Shown here: positions 16,437-24,883 of the stretch, in pieces
Numbering within the stretch: position 1 is the stretch's first letter
How the letters are laid out: every line of letters starts with the position of its first letter
Assembly: GCF_020614375.1 (NCBI RefSeq)
Contig: NZ_CP085327.1
Span: 2,530,823-2,594,822, forward strand
Source: Haladaptatus salinisoli
GTDB taxonomy: Archaea > Halobacteriota > Halobacteria > Halobacteriales > Haladaptataceae
Length of the DNA: 64,000 nt
Direction: 5' to 3'
Position numbers and translations under genes: made by a program
The notes under the pieces: generated by a model
Databases searched by the model: none
What the model was told of the DNA's origin: nothing
Seen by the model: the letters and a program-made list of their open reading frames with translations, nothing else

Positions 16437-17252
16437 ATGGAGTTCATCACCGCGCAGGGCGCCGAGATACCCGCGCTCGGGTTCGGTACCGCTCGGTTCG
16501 ACTCGAACGACGTGTGCCGGCGGGCGGTCGAGGTGGCGCTCGAAACGGGGTACCGCCACATCGACACCGCCCAGATGTACGGCACCGAGGGGGCGGTCGG
16601 GTCCGCAGTCGCCGCCGCCGAGGTCGACCGCGACGAGGTCTTCGTCACCACGAAGCTCAACGACGACAATCGAAGCCGCGACCGGATGCTCGATTCGACG
16701 AAGCGAAGTCTGGAGGAACTACGGATGGACACCGTCGACCTGCTGTTGATTCACTCCCCGAACGAAACCGTCCCGGTCGAGGAGACCATCGGCGCGATGA
16801 ACGAACTGCAGGACGACGGCGCGGTTCGACACGTCGGCGTGAGCAACTTCTCGGTCGACCAGCTACGCCGGGCGCGGGACGCCTCCGAGACGCCCGTCGT
16901 CACGAATCAGGTCGAGTATCACCCCCACCGCGGGCAGGGGGACCTCCTCGAGTTCTGTATCGACGAGAACGTCATGCTGACGGCGTACAGCCCGCTCGAC
17001 ATCGGGAGCGTGATGGAGGATACGGCGCTCGTCGAAATCGGAAACCGCCACGGGAAGACCGCACCCCAAGTCGCGATACGGTGGCTCCTCCAACAGGAGA
17101 TGGTCTCCGCGATTCCGAAGGCGGCCGAACACGAACACGTCCGGGAGAACTTCAACGTGTTCGACTTCGAACTCTCGGACGACGAGATGCGGCGGATATT
17201 CGAGGGGGCGGGCGGTTTGAGCGACGGACTGCGCGAGCGTCTGGGGTTGTGA
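16437..17252 (+). CDS. aldo/keto reductase
   Basis: 271 residues from ATG 16437. TIM-barrel NADPH-dependent oxidoreductase. The catalytic tetrad is complete: Asp43 in HIDTAQMYG, Tyr48, Lys73 in TTKL and His106 in LLIHSP. Cofactor-loop segments VSNFSVDQL and AIPKA near the C-terminus are also present. The length is that of the short prokaryotic AKR5-like enzymes that reduce 2,5-diketogluconate, methylglyoxal or other aldehydes. Substrate is not predictable. It is the last gene before the A+T-rich island, with only the cold-shock gene between. Confidence 0.92.
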   Translation: MEFITAQGAEIPALGFGTARFDSNDVCRRAVEVALETGYRHIDTAQMYGTEGAVGSAVAAAEVDRDEVFVTTKLNDDNRSRDRMLDSTKRSLEELRMDTVDLLLIHSPNETVPVEETIGAMNELQDDGAVRHVGVSNFSVDQLRRARDASETPVVTNQVEYHPHRGQGDLLEFCIDENVMLTAYSPLDIGSVMEDTALVEIGNRHGKTAPQVAIRWLLQQEMVSAIPKAAEHEHVRENFNVFDFELSDDEMRRIFEGAGGLSDGLRERLGL

Positions 17253-17337
17253 CGGAGCTATCGCTCTCGAAGAATCGGTGTTCTGAAAGAAATAACGTCA
17301 CGCCGTGTCGCCTCGCGGCGACGGTGTGAAACTCTCG

Positions 17338-17532
17338 TTAGTCGCGGACGACGTTCGTCGCGCGCGGCCCCTTCGGAGCCTGTTCGATATCGAATTCGAT
17401 CTCAGTACCTTCCGTAAGATCCTCACCGCCAACGTCCTCCATGTGGAAGAAAACGTCATCGTCTGCATCCTCGGTGGAAATGAAACCGTAGCCGCCAGTG
17501 TCGTTGAAGAAGTCAACTTTACCGTTTGCCAT
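17338..17532 (-). CDS. cspA: cold-shock domain protein
   Basis: 64 residues from the ATG at 17532. A single OB-fold cold-shock domain with both RNA-binding motifs: GGYGFIST for RNP1 and DDVFFHMED for RNP2. It opens with MANGKVDFFND and ends with GPRATNVVRD, the standard limits of CspA. It binds single-stranded RNA or DNA and is thought to resolve RNA structure. It is more acidic than bacterial CspA, fitting a salt-in cell. A CTTAAC-like TATA element lies about 30 bases upstream. Confidence 0.93.
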   Translation of the reverse strand: MANGKVDFFNDTGGYGFISTEDADDDVFFHMEDVGGEDLTEGTEIEFDIEQAPKGPRATNVVRD

Positions 17533-17848
17533 TACGATTAAACAGAGATCCAGTACACGGTTAAGTGTTTGCATTCGTCCTCGAAAATCAGTTCTGATTT
17601 GACGATTGTTCTGTTTCCAGTTGTGATGGTGGTCATCCGACCACGTACTGTGGGTTTTATCGAGATGCGGTGCTCGATTCGTCACAAGGACCGCGGACTT
17701 CCGTGGTATCCACACATCTCCGGAAAATATAGCTCGAATTCGCTGGCAATCGGCCTCGGCACTCGAACCAGTGAATATTACCGACTTACAAAAATTTCTA
17801 TATCAGAATTAGTTCCGGCTTTAGAAGCGAAGTACTGTGTATTGATTC
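17533..17848. other. 316-base intergenic stretch at the left edge of the A+T-rich block
   Basis: Base composition shifts here from GC-rich to markedly A+T-rich. The first about 40 bases hold the cold-shock promoter. I found no convincing reading frame, tRNA or integrase in the rest. A long A/T run near 17796-17815 lies just past the 3' end of the glycosylase gene and could end its transcript. No target-site duplication was identified. Confidence 0.4.
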
Positions 17849-18508
17849 TTACGACGATTCTTCTGAACGGTATTCGCAGATACCCTCCAGAGGACAGCTC
17901 TCGCAACTCGGATTACTCGCCGTACAAACCTCAGCGCCGAAATCGATGAGCGCGTGAATGTAATCGCTGCTTCGTCCCGAGGGAAGCAGTTCTTCGGCTA
18001 ATTCCCAGTTCTCGCTTGCCTCTGGTTTATCATCGTAGTCGAGACCGAAAACGCGAGAGAGTATTCGAGCTACATTCGTATCGACGGCGGCGACATCCTT
18101 CTCGAACGCATGGGCCAGAACTGAAGTCGCAGTATATTCTCCGACGCCTTGGAGTTCGAGCAGTTCAGACCGAGTATCCGGGACAGAACTATCGTAGTTC
18201 TCTACGAGCTGTTCAGACGCCTCTCGGAAGTATCGAGTGCGCTTCCGTAGTCCGAGCGATTCGATATCGTCTGCAAGTTCCTCTTGAGGAGTATCGAGTA
18301 TCGATTCCGGTGTCGGATACTTCTGGACGAAATCCCCGTAGACATTCAGCACTTGACCTGCAGAGGTCTGCTGGAGCATGAGTTCAGCGACGAGCACATT
18401 GAATGGTGTAGCAGCATCTGCACGCCAAGGGAGGTCGTGGCGTCCGTTTTCTTCGTACCAGGTCAGCAGATTTTCGACGAAGAAAGTGGCCTGATTCGGT
18501 GAAGGCAT
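17849..18508 (-). CDS. HhH-GPD DNA glycosylase, Mig/TDG- or MutY-like
   Basis: 219 residues. Base-excision-repair glycosylase with the helix-hairpin-helix LQGVGEYTA, the catalytic Asp in VDTNVARIL, and a C-terminal 4Fe-4S cluster motif C-x6-C-x2-C-x5-C. Tyr stands where endonuclease III has its lyase Lys, so it should be a monofunctional glycosylase. The MLQQTSAGQV...DFVQKYPTPESIL region and ADDIESLGL are closer, as far as I can judge, to the Mig G:T mismatch thymine glycosylases that accompany cytosine methyltransferases than to MutY. The MutY C-terminal domain is absent. It lies in an island with methyl-DNA-type restriction genes but no methyltransferase. Confidence 0.78.
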   Translation of the reverse strand: MPSPNQATFFVENLLTWYEENGRHDLPWRADAATPFNVLVAELMLQQTSAGQVLNVYGDFVQKYPTPESILDTPQEELADDIESLGLRKRTRYFREASEQLVENYDSSVPDTRSELLELQGVGEYTATSVLAHAFEKDVAAVDTNVARILSRVFGLDYDDKPEASENWELAEELLPSGRSSDYIHALIDFGAEVCTASNPSCESCPLEGICEYRSEESS

Positions 18509-18555
18509 AGATACCTCTGGCCCTGCTTTCCCATTTAGAGATTAGGACACCGATA

Positions 18556-18840
18556 TCACTCCTCAAAAGGATACCAATCACAGTTGTAAGGCGAATCTTT
18601 GCCTTGTCCTCCAACTGAGAACGTAACAAAGACGCCAAAATCGTACTCTAATTCATCTACATAAGCCGTGAGCTTCTCACGGTCGTACTCGCCCGAACTC
18701 CCCGATTTCTTTGCTTCTATCACTAGAAGATTCTCATAGTGTTCTCCCCGCTTGTGAACAATGACATCCGGATAGACCGTCTTAGCATCAAGATCCGGAT
18801 GCTCAATCCTCTGAGTGTCCTTCTTTGTAGCCTGTCTCGT
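18556..18840 (-). pseudogene. 3' remnant of a PD-(D/E)xK nuclease gene
   Basis: A frame without start codon that ends with TGA at 18556-18558 encodes about 90 recognisable residues. They contain VYPDVIVHKRG followed by NLLVIEAKKSG, the PD...ExK catalytic core of restriction-endonuclease-fold nucleases, and a further GVFVTFSVGGQGKDSPY segment with an in-phase ending at WYPFEE. The N-terminal part is gone: upstream the frame runs into Ser-rich sequence that overlaps the membrane-protein gene in another phase. I read it as a truncated restriction nuclease. The upstream limit given is approximate. Confidence 0.6.
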
Positions 18841-19069
18841 ATTCGTCTCGTAATCGGTTCGACGCTTGCTTTGAGAGGCGAATGACGCCCTTGTTGAATC
18901 GCCGGATGGCGATGTAGATGTATAGCAGGAGGAAATACGGCCAGAGAAACAGCCCGATGACGGCGTAGATGACGAGTTTGAGGAACCTATACTCTATCGG
19001 GCCGATATGGATGCCACCTATCTGGATGCAGCGCGATTCGCCTTGCTGGTCGCTGTCTGAATCAGTCAT
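18803..19069 (-). CDS. small membrane protein of the island
   Basis: 88 residues. A polar N-terminus (MTDSDSDQQGESRC) is followed by a single long hydrophobic stretch at about 31-56 rich in Leu, Ile, Tyr and Phe, then a basic and charged tail containing KGVIRLSKQAS. One or two membrane passes are possible. No family is recognised. Its 3' end overlaps the start of the nuclease remnant in another frame, which suggests the junction that truncated the nuclease lies inside or next to this gene. A GGGAG ribosome-binding site and a 5' leader hairpin precede it. Confidence 0.6.
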   Translation of the reverse strand: MTDSDSDQQGESRCIQIGGIHIGPIEYRFLKLVIYAVIGLFLWPYFLLLYIYIAIRRFNKGVIRLSKQASNRLRDEYETGYKEGHSED

Positions 19070-19092
19070 CGTATTCTCCCTGTCAAAGCCGT

Positions 19093-19112
19093 CGCTGCTA
19101 GAACTAGCAGCG
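19093..19112 (-). promoter_or_regulatory. perfect hairpin in the leader of the small membrane protein
   Basis: CGCTGCTAG (19093-19101) and CTAGCAGCG (19104-19112) form a 9-bp perfect stem with a 2-base spacer (TAGAACTA if the loop opens). It lies between an A/T-rich TATA-like element and the ATG at 19069, so it should be in the mRNA leader or act as an operator. Confidence 0.5.
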
Positions 19113-19142
19113 GCAGTAGGACCTATTCAGAGAGACGGCCCG

Positions 19143-19154
19143 AATAAATATAAA
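19143..19154 (-). promoter_or_regulatory. TATA-like element upstream of the 88-residue membrane protein
   Basis: TTTATATTTATT on the minus strand, about 75-85 bases before the ATG at 19069. A start of transcription about 25 bases further would leave a leader of about 50 bases containing the hairpin. Confidence 0.45.
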
Positions 19155-19159
19155 ATTAC

Positions 19160-19264
19160 TTACTTATTCTCCGAATCCTGTAGCTGGATGTCCTCGGCCA
19201 CATAGTATTCAGCGTACAGTCTCAGTACCTCTGACTGATTCCACAGGATGAATGATAGTTGGCA
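19160..19264 (-). pseudogene. short C-terminal coding remnant
   Basis: A start-less frame of about 35 codons ends with TAA at 19160-19162. It reads as protein rather than noise (for example LWNQSEVLRLYAEYYVAED) and ends right before the TATA-like element of the membrane-protein gene. Too short to assign; I take it as the tail of a lost island gene. Confidence 0.3.
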
Positions 19265-19344
19265 TTTGGTAGATCATCAGATGCGTTAGTGGTTGAATGG
19301 CGTTACTCTGCGTGCCATCTGTAGCCAATTGAACGAGAGAACAA

Positions 19345-20616
19345 TCAGCTAGACTCTAGCAGAGAGCAAATCTGCTCGTTTATTCTGCCGTGGACGCGGT
19401 CAATATATTTACTGAAACCTTCAGCTGTGGTCGGGACAGGGAATTCAGCCAGAGTAAGAGGGTACTCGTCGACGACAGAGTACTCCGTCTCGACTTCACC
19501 TCTCTGTTCGGGGTAAATTAGAATGCCTGGAACATCGTGAGCAAACTGATACGATACCATTTGATAGAAGTCTGAATTCGGAGGGCGGCCAAGCTTCCAC
19601 TTTGCATCACCAACGAGCAAAATCTGCTCGTCTGAATCCCGAATCAGAATATCAGGCCGAATTGAAACTGTGTGCTTTCCATCGGTGACTAAATTGCGAG
19701 TCGTCACTTGAGACGCTACTCTCAATCCCTCACGCTCTTCAACTGCCTCCGAAACAGCCCGGTCGACAGCGCGCTCAAATATTTGATTCATATCGATGAG
19801 AAGCGCAAACGAGTTCTGCTTCCCTGTCATGAACTCCCGAACGTAGATACTACGGAGAACAAGCTTTGTAAGACGAAGCAAATCAGCATAGTATTCGTTC
19901 AGACGAGTGAGTTCAACGCGCTCTAGTGTTGCAGGCTGAATCGGTGTCAGTGTAACTCGTTGACGAAGCAGATGCCGGTGCTTGAGTAGAGATTGCTTCA
20001 GAGTTCGATCACGGACGAATCGAGTCAATACGGAGGTCGCAAAGAGAACCGACCGATTCGGGAGAGTATCATAGGTCAGTTCTTCATACGAGCATTCAAA
20101 TTGGGTCGGGGCAACACCCTGTTTCTGAATTTGCTTCTGTACATTTAGTCGTCCTCGTAGGTGCTTTTCGCTGTCTTCGACCCGGCGATAATCTCGGTGT
20201 AGTCCCTGCCGGATGACGTTCTCGAGTTCAGCTTCATAGAGTGCCGCAAGCGCCTCGATAAACGTCCGCCCCGCAGAGATCGATGTCTCGCGCTCAATCG
20301 TCACGGACTCGACGCCGTGGGCATATCGCAAGAAGTGGAGCAGGTTCGTCCGGCCCGCTTTCGGGCGAATCTGTATCGTCGGGCCATCCGGTAGCGAGAC
20401 TATCCCTACGTGTTGCGTCGCTTGAAGTACGGCATTTCCGTCCTGGTCAAATGAAACCCTCAGACGCTCTCCATCGCTGTTCACTTCGGTTTGGAGCATT
20501 CGGTGCGCCGAATCACTCAGGTCAAGCGGGTCCGTTTCCTCGTACTCTCGCAGCGTAATGTCGACACTTTCCCCATCTTCGGCGTCGAGCAAAGGGAAGG
20601 AAGCAGACTGGGCCAT
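19345..20616 (-). CDS. mcrC: McrC-type nuclease subunit of a modification-dependent restriction system
   Basis: 423 residues from the ATG at 20616, which lies 7 bases after the mcrB stop; an alternative start at 20682 would overlap mcrB. It has the McrC layout: a beta-rich N-terminal region containing VGIVSLPDGPTIQIRPKAG that contacts the AAA+ ring, a helical middle with LNEYYADLLRLTKLVL, and a C-terminal PD-(D/E)xK nuclease. In the nuclease RPD at 320-322 and DAK at 337-339 supply the metal site. McrC is recruited by the McrB NTPase and cuts DNA that carries modified bases. No sign of damage. Confidence 0.9.
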   Translation of the reverse strand: MAQSASFPLLDAEDGESVDITLREYEETDPLDLSDSAHRMLQTEVNSDGERLRVSFDQDGNAVLQATQHVGIVSLPDGPTIQIRPKAGRTNLLHFLRYAHGVESVTIERETSISAGRTFIEALAALYEAELENVIRQGLHRDYRRVEDSEKHLRGRLNVQKQIQKQGVAPTQFECSYEELTYDTLPNRSVLFATSVLTRFVRDRTLKQSLLKHRHLLRQRVTLTPIQPATLERVELTRLNEYYADLLRLTKLVLRSIYVREFMTGKQNSFALLIDMNQIFERAVDRAVSEAVEEREGLRVASQVTTRNLVTDGKHTVSIRPDILIRDSDEQILLVGDAKWKLGRPPNSDFYQMVSYQFAHDVPGILIYPEQRGEVETEYSVVDEYPLTLAEFPVPTTAEGFSKYIDRVHGRINEQICSLLESS

Positions 20617-20623
20617 TGATCTA

Positions 20624-23254
20624 CTATCCCTCTCTGTTCGCGCTCGTGAGGGCACCCGACTGAACCTCTGAGCGGATATCAACCAGACGCTTATTGTCGA
20701 ACCCTGGATGTCGCCAATAGTCCGGCCCGGTCACTTTCCCGCTGTGTTCCGACGCCTGTTCAAGAACGGCCTGAGCTAATCCGGAGAACGAATACTCTTC
20801 ATCATTGAACAACCACCGAACGCCGTTGCTCTGCCCCGTTTTCCCAGTAATCTCACACCGCCAGAATGCCTCTGACGGGTCGTATGGCCGGTCAGATCCT
20901 TCTGGCACTTTCTCCTCATCAAAGACCAGCTCATCGCCTGCCTGGAGTACGCTCTCCTCTAATAGAAGATTCAGCGTGTAGACGGTGTCCGCGCCTTCAT
21001 CAGTATCGCCGTTAACCTCCGGCTCTACCAAGCTGATATCGACGAAGCTAGCCAGTGCCCGGCGGAGGTCATCCCTCGTGAAGTCCGCAATTTCCTCGGT
21101 ATCCCAGTGAAACAGTCGACCCCCACTTGCTTGGAAGAGTTCCTCCCGTATTCGTTCAAACTGCCCGAAGTAGTACTCCTCGAGAAGCGGAAGAATCTCG
21201 AATTTCCACGCATCGACGATGTCGGCCGCTTCGTCGAGATTCATCAGATACGAATGGCCAATCTGCTTTCCCTTCCCCAGATCAGGAGTATCGACGATGG
21301 TTTCGTTTAGCTCTCGAACCGCTAAGATCGAGAGAGTCACCAAGCTCCGATACGGATCCGAACTGGTTCGCGCTACATCCTGAATCTCATTCAGTCCCTC
21401 GAAGCCGTGGTGATCGATTAGGACGGAGTAGTTCGGCGGGAACGCTAAGAACCGGAATCGCCGTCGAAGGGCCGCATCAACCAAAGCAATCGAGCGGTCC
21501 GCCGTATTCATCGTCCCGATGACGTAGAGGTTTGGAGGCACCGTGAACGATTCCCGGGAGTGAGCAAGCGTGATCTCTACCTCATTAGGTTGGTCGAGGC
21601 GTTTGTCGCTTTCGAGCAGCGTGATAGTCTCGCCGAAGATTTGTGCGAGGTTCCCGCGATTAATCTCGTCGACGATCAATACGAAGCGCCGCGCCTCATC
21701 GAGGTCATCGTTCTGTTTGGCGTGCTGGTACGCGGTTTCGGCACGCCGGCAGATCCGCTTGAAGACGCCGTCCTCGATTCGATACTCAACCGCCCCATCG
21801 TCGGCCTCAGCGGTTAATCCCTCGATGAAATCCTCGTACGAGAAAGAAGGATGGAAGGTGACGGTTTCGAGTTGCTCCATCGTCGGGGTATACTCCGACT
21901 GCTGGTTGAGCCACCAGCGGGCGAACTGGCGAGCAGTGTACGTTTTCCCGGTTCCCGGCGGTCCGTAGAAGACAAGTTGCTGAGCCTGCTTCAATTGGCG
22001 CTCGATCGTGCCCGTTTCAGCCGGGCGGCGATCTGGAGGCGTGAGTTCATCGCCGCCGTCTCCTTTGTGTCGTCCCTGTAGCAGCGCCCCAAACTTCACG
22101 TGGTTCATGTTCGGGTTGATGCCAGTCTCGCTCTGGAGATCGCGGAGTAACGCGACGAACAGTACCTGCCCCTCGTCCAGACTCGACTTTTGAATCGTCG
22201 CCGACCCAATTGTCTCCGCTAATTCCTCGAGTCTCTGTGTATTGTCTCTGTAAACCTGGACGATCTGCTCGCACTTGACCGCATCTGGGGCGTCAACGAT
22301 GCCACCGATTAAGTCACTCCGACGAAGCGCCTCGGTCCAATCGCGGACGATAGTTTCGGCTATCTTCTCTCCCAACCAGTTTTCAGCTCCGGATGTCTGG
22401 CTGACTCGTGCTTTGATGTCCTTCGTCGCATCGGTGATTCCCTCGTAGGGGTCGGCTGGTGAGATAGAACCGCCGCCGTCGAACCGGTATCCCCGTTCCT
22501 CCAGTAGTTCCGCGAGATACGGGGATTCTTCGGCGAGAATTTCTACGAGCTCATCCGGACATCGAGTGAAGTAGTGGCCCTGATTGAGCGATAACCGCTT
22601 ATCGTAGAAGATCTTCTCACTGCCCTCGCGAATCTGGCGTAGCCGCTCCTGGTACTCCGGCTTTTCGAGGAGGTCATCGTAGACGTGTATCTGGGGTTCG
22701 ATACCCTCATACTCTCTGAGCCACCGTAGGTATCCCCCCTGCTCTTGCTGTTCGTCGGTCCATCGATCATCCGGAGGTCCCTCAAAACTCTCGTTTAGCT
22801 CCGAGTCGATTACCGAGACACTGGCGAATTGATGTTGATCCTGGAGGAGGTGGATGACAATATCTCCAACCTCGGCCTCACGCATCGTCTCGTATCGCTT
22901 CCTTCCTCCCTGGTCCCGGCTGGGGGACATGAGCGCCTTCCCCAGCTTGTATTCGCCTTTCTGTTTGTAGGGACGATTTTGTGTCTGCGTCTTCTCGATC
23001 CAGACTGTCGGATTCGTGTTGACCGGTTCGTTCATCCGATAGCGACCGTTTCCGAGGAATTCTATCTCGCCGTCGTCCCTCAGCTCTTGGAGTGTTCGCC
23101 GGGTAGATGCTTCCCAGGTATTATTTTCCGGAAACTTTTCTCGGAGCGTCGATTCGGAGAAGTCGAGAAGATCCTGTAAGCCGAATTCCTGCGTGTTATT
23201 CTCTTTGCAGAAGCGCGTAATTTCGGCGCGGATCGTGTCACGCCACTCAGACAT
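20624..23254 (-). CDS. mcrB: McrB-type AAA+ NTPase with HTH and EVE-like modified-DNA reader domains
   Basis: 876 residues. Three parts are visible. Residues 1-72 form a winged helix of the Dam-replacing/DpnI type (FPENNTWEASTRRTLQELRD, then GNGRYRM). Residues about 82-240 fit an EVE/PUA-like base-reader (WIEKTQ, GKALMSPSRDQGGRKRYETM, VGDIVIHLL). After a linker the McrB NTPase has Walker A GPPGTGKT at 431-438, Walker B VLIVDEINR at 525-533, the GTPase-type TMNTADRS at 581-588 and an RRRFRF arginine finger. The NTPase translocates on DNA and activates McrC. A strong GAGGTGAT ribosome-binding site precedes the ATG. The reader would sense a modified base, not necessarily 5-methylcytosine. Confidence 0.88.
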   Translation of the reverse strand: MSEWRDTIRAEITRFCKENNTQEFGLQDLLDFSESTLREKFPENNTWEASTRRTLQELRDDGEIEFLGNGRYRMNEPVNTNPTVWIEKTQTQNRPYKQKGEYKLGKALMSPSRDQGGRKRYETMREAEVGDIVIHLLQDQHQFASVSVIDSELNESFEGPPDDRWTDEQQEQGGYLRWLREYEGIEPQIHVYDDLLEKPEYQERLRQIREGSEKIFYDKRLSLNQGHYFTRCPDELVEILAEESPYLAELLEERGYRFDGGGSISPADPYEGITDATKDIKARVSQTSGAENWLGEKIAETIVRDWTEALRRSDLIGGIVDAPDAVKCEQIVQVYRDNTQRLEELAETIGSATIQKSSLDEGQVLFVALLRDLQSETGINPNMNHVKFGALLQGRHKGDGGDELTPPDRRPAETGTIERQLKQAQQLVFYGPPGTGKTYTARQFARWWLNQQSEYTPTMEQLETVTFHPSFSYEDFIEGLTAEADDGAVEYRIEDGVFKRICRRAETAYQHAKQNDDLDEARRFVLIVDEINRGNLAQIFGETITLLESDKRLDQPNEVEITLAHSRESFTVPPNLYVIGTMNTADRSIALVDAALRRRFRFLAFPPNYSVLIDHHGFEGLNEIQDVARTSSDPYRSLVTLSILAVRELNETIVDTPDLGKGKQIGHSYLMNLDEAADIVDAWKFEILPLLEEYYFGQFERIREELFQASGGRLFHWDTEEIADFTRDDLRRALASFVDISLVEPEVNGDTDEGADTVYTLNLLLEESVLQAGDELVFDEEKVPEGSDRPYDPSEAFWRCEITGKTGQSNGVRWLFNDEEYSFSGLAQAVLEQASEHSGKVTGPDYWRHPGFDNKRLVDIRSEVQSGALTSANREG

Positions 23255-23509
23255 ATCTCTATCACCTCAATGAGACCTTATGAATATGGTGACTACCTCC
23301 TGTATCGGTGCTATAGATATTTTGGAGATTGAACCAATCCGTAGAGCTGCTGCCAAAGACCACTACTCAGCGTATAGTATGATAAGTGCTGACCGAAACC
23401 AGAGTGTAGATGATGACTGATATTCGAAGTAGAAATGGATGCGTTAGCGCCTGAGTCCCGTTATGCTCGGTAACACTATAGAGGATATCAGCAGATACGG
23501 AGCTCTCGC

Positions 23510-24883
23510 TTAGATCTTATGGGGGTCGAATTCCTTGAATTTCTCTTCGATTGTCTTGATGATTTCTTCCTTGCTGCGCTGCTCATCAAGGCTCTGGGAG
23601 ATGTGCTCTACAACAACTTGTTTGTCGATGACGTCAGCGTTCTTTCTCTCTAATTCATAATCCTCCGGTTCACGGTCGAACTTTGGGTCAACAACCAGAT
23701 TGTACAAGAGTTGTTCCCACCGTCCCTTGTCGAGCCTGATTTTCCGGTCAATAGCATGGGTACTACGGAGCAGTAGCAGCGCCGCTAAGGCTTCTAGTTC
23801 CATGAAGAGAACCCGGAATTCGTCTAAATCCGACCGTCCTAATTCATCAAGGAAATCATGGATTTTGCTCTCACTATACTCTGGTGAGATGAATACGACT
23901 GCTCGCTGAGAAATCCCATGCTGGTACGAGATGTCCTCCGCGATTTCCAGATATTTTCTATACTGAGCATCGTCCGCCTCTGTGATTTTCGGATAAGCTC
24001 GTGTCTTACTGCTTACACTCTTAGAGTCGAGGATTAGGAGTGGGTCGTTCGAGCCGTCCCGGTCGAAAATAAACCCGAAGCCATCGGGAATTCGATTCCC
24101 CCGGTCGGCCATACCCAACGAATTGAGCGGGAAGTTCATCAGTTGCGAGAAGGCCAGCGTACTGAGTTGTTCCATACGCTCACGCTCGGCTTTGCTCCCC
24201 TCAATTTTCTCGTAGTTGATCAGCTCGCTAACGACGAATTGAGGATTATCGTGGATTTTCTGAACGAGATCTTCTGGAACTTCCTCATTCTCTGGGAGAT
24301 AATCTGCCTCGACAGAATTCCGAATGTCGACGAGAGACGTGAATTTTGAGACCTTCCGTTTCACGTTCGGCGGTTGTACGACCATCGAAAGACCCCCAAA
24401 CCGGTCGATAAATCGCTTAATCCCATCCCGACAGTCGTTAGTAAAGGTCATAATGCAGATGTTCCGGTGTCCGCTAAGATACTGCCCAAGATTCTGTAAA
24501 AGGGTATCGCGGTAGTCGCCGGGAACAACAACGAACGTCGTCTCCGAATCTTCGACCACAGCAAGGCCACCGTCGCGTTCAGCTTGACCCTCGATAGCGA
24601 CTTCACTCAGTAGTTCCTCAATCGCTCGTGAGGTATCTATATCGAAGTAGAAGCGCTTCGACTCGTCGTATGGGTTGATGTGACCCTTAGGACAAACGAA
24701 TTGTGGAGGGTCCGAGTCAGCAACATTCACTTTCTCAGTGCATTCCCCCTCGGGGCAGACTATTGAGTTGTTCTCATGTTTAGCAACAAACTCATTCCCA
24801 TCCAGTTCATCCGGTAGCTGGTCTGCTGAAAACTGCTCGTTGAACCGAAACCTGAGGCTCTCGTGAACGGGGTTGGTCGTCAT
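23510..24883 (-). CDS. zinc-finger protein with FokI-like nuclease domain
   Basis: 457 residues. Residues 43-68 hold C-x4-C-x15-C-x3-H, a probable zinc-binding site. From about 260 the sequence follows the FokI cleavage domain: PDG (Asp267), then LLILDSKS with Asp286 and Lys288 as the D-x-K of the metal site, then a run of aligned charges and aromatic residues leading to YRKYLEIAEDI, and a later RAVVFISPEY strand. The middle region (110-250) could be the recognition part. The C-terminus is a long charged helix that may dimerise. Its ATG overlaps the stop of the upstream gene by four bases, so the two proteins should be made together. Confidence 0.65.
   Translation of the reverse strand: MTTNPVHESLRFRFNEQFSADQLPDELDGNEFVAKHENNSIVCPEGECTEKVNVADSDPPQFVCPKGHINPYDESKRFYFDIDTSRAIEELLSEVAIEGQAERDGGLAVVEDSETTFVVVPGDYRDTLLQNLGQYLSGHRNICIMTFTNDCRDGIKRFIDRFGGLSMVVQPPNVKRKVSKFTSLVDIRNSVEADYLPENEEVPEDLVQKIHDNPQFVVSELINYEKIEGSKAERERMEQLSTLAFSQLMNFPLNSLGMADRGNRIPDGFGFIFDRDGSNDPLLILDSKSVSSKTRAYPKITEADDAQYRKYLEIAEDISYQHGISQRAVVFISPEYSESKIHDFLDELGRSDLDEFRVLFMELEALAALLLLRSTHAIDRKIRLDKGRWEQLLYNLVVDPKFDREPEDYELERKNADVIDKQVVVEHISQSLDEQRSKEEIIKTIEEKFKEFDPHKI

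Noticed and set aside
17849..18508. Assigning the glycosylase gene the symbol mutY
   Set aside because: The MutY C-terminal domain is missing and the middle region looks closer to Mig-type thymine glycosylases; the symbol was left empty.
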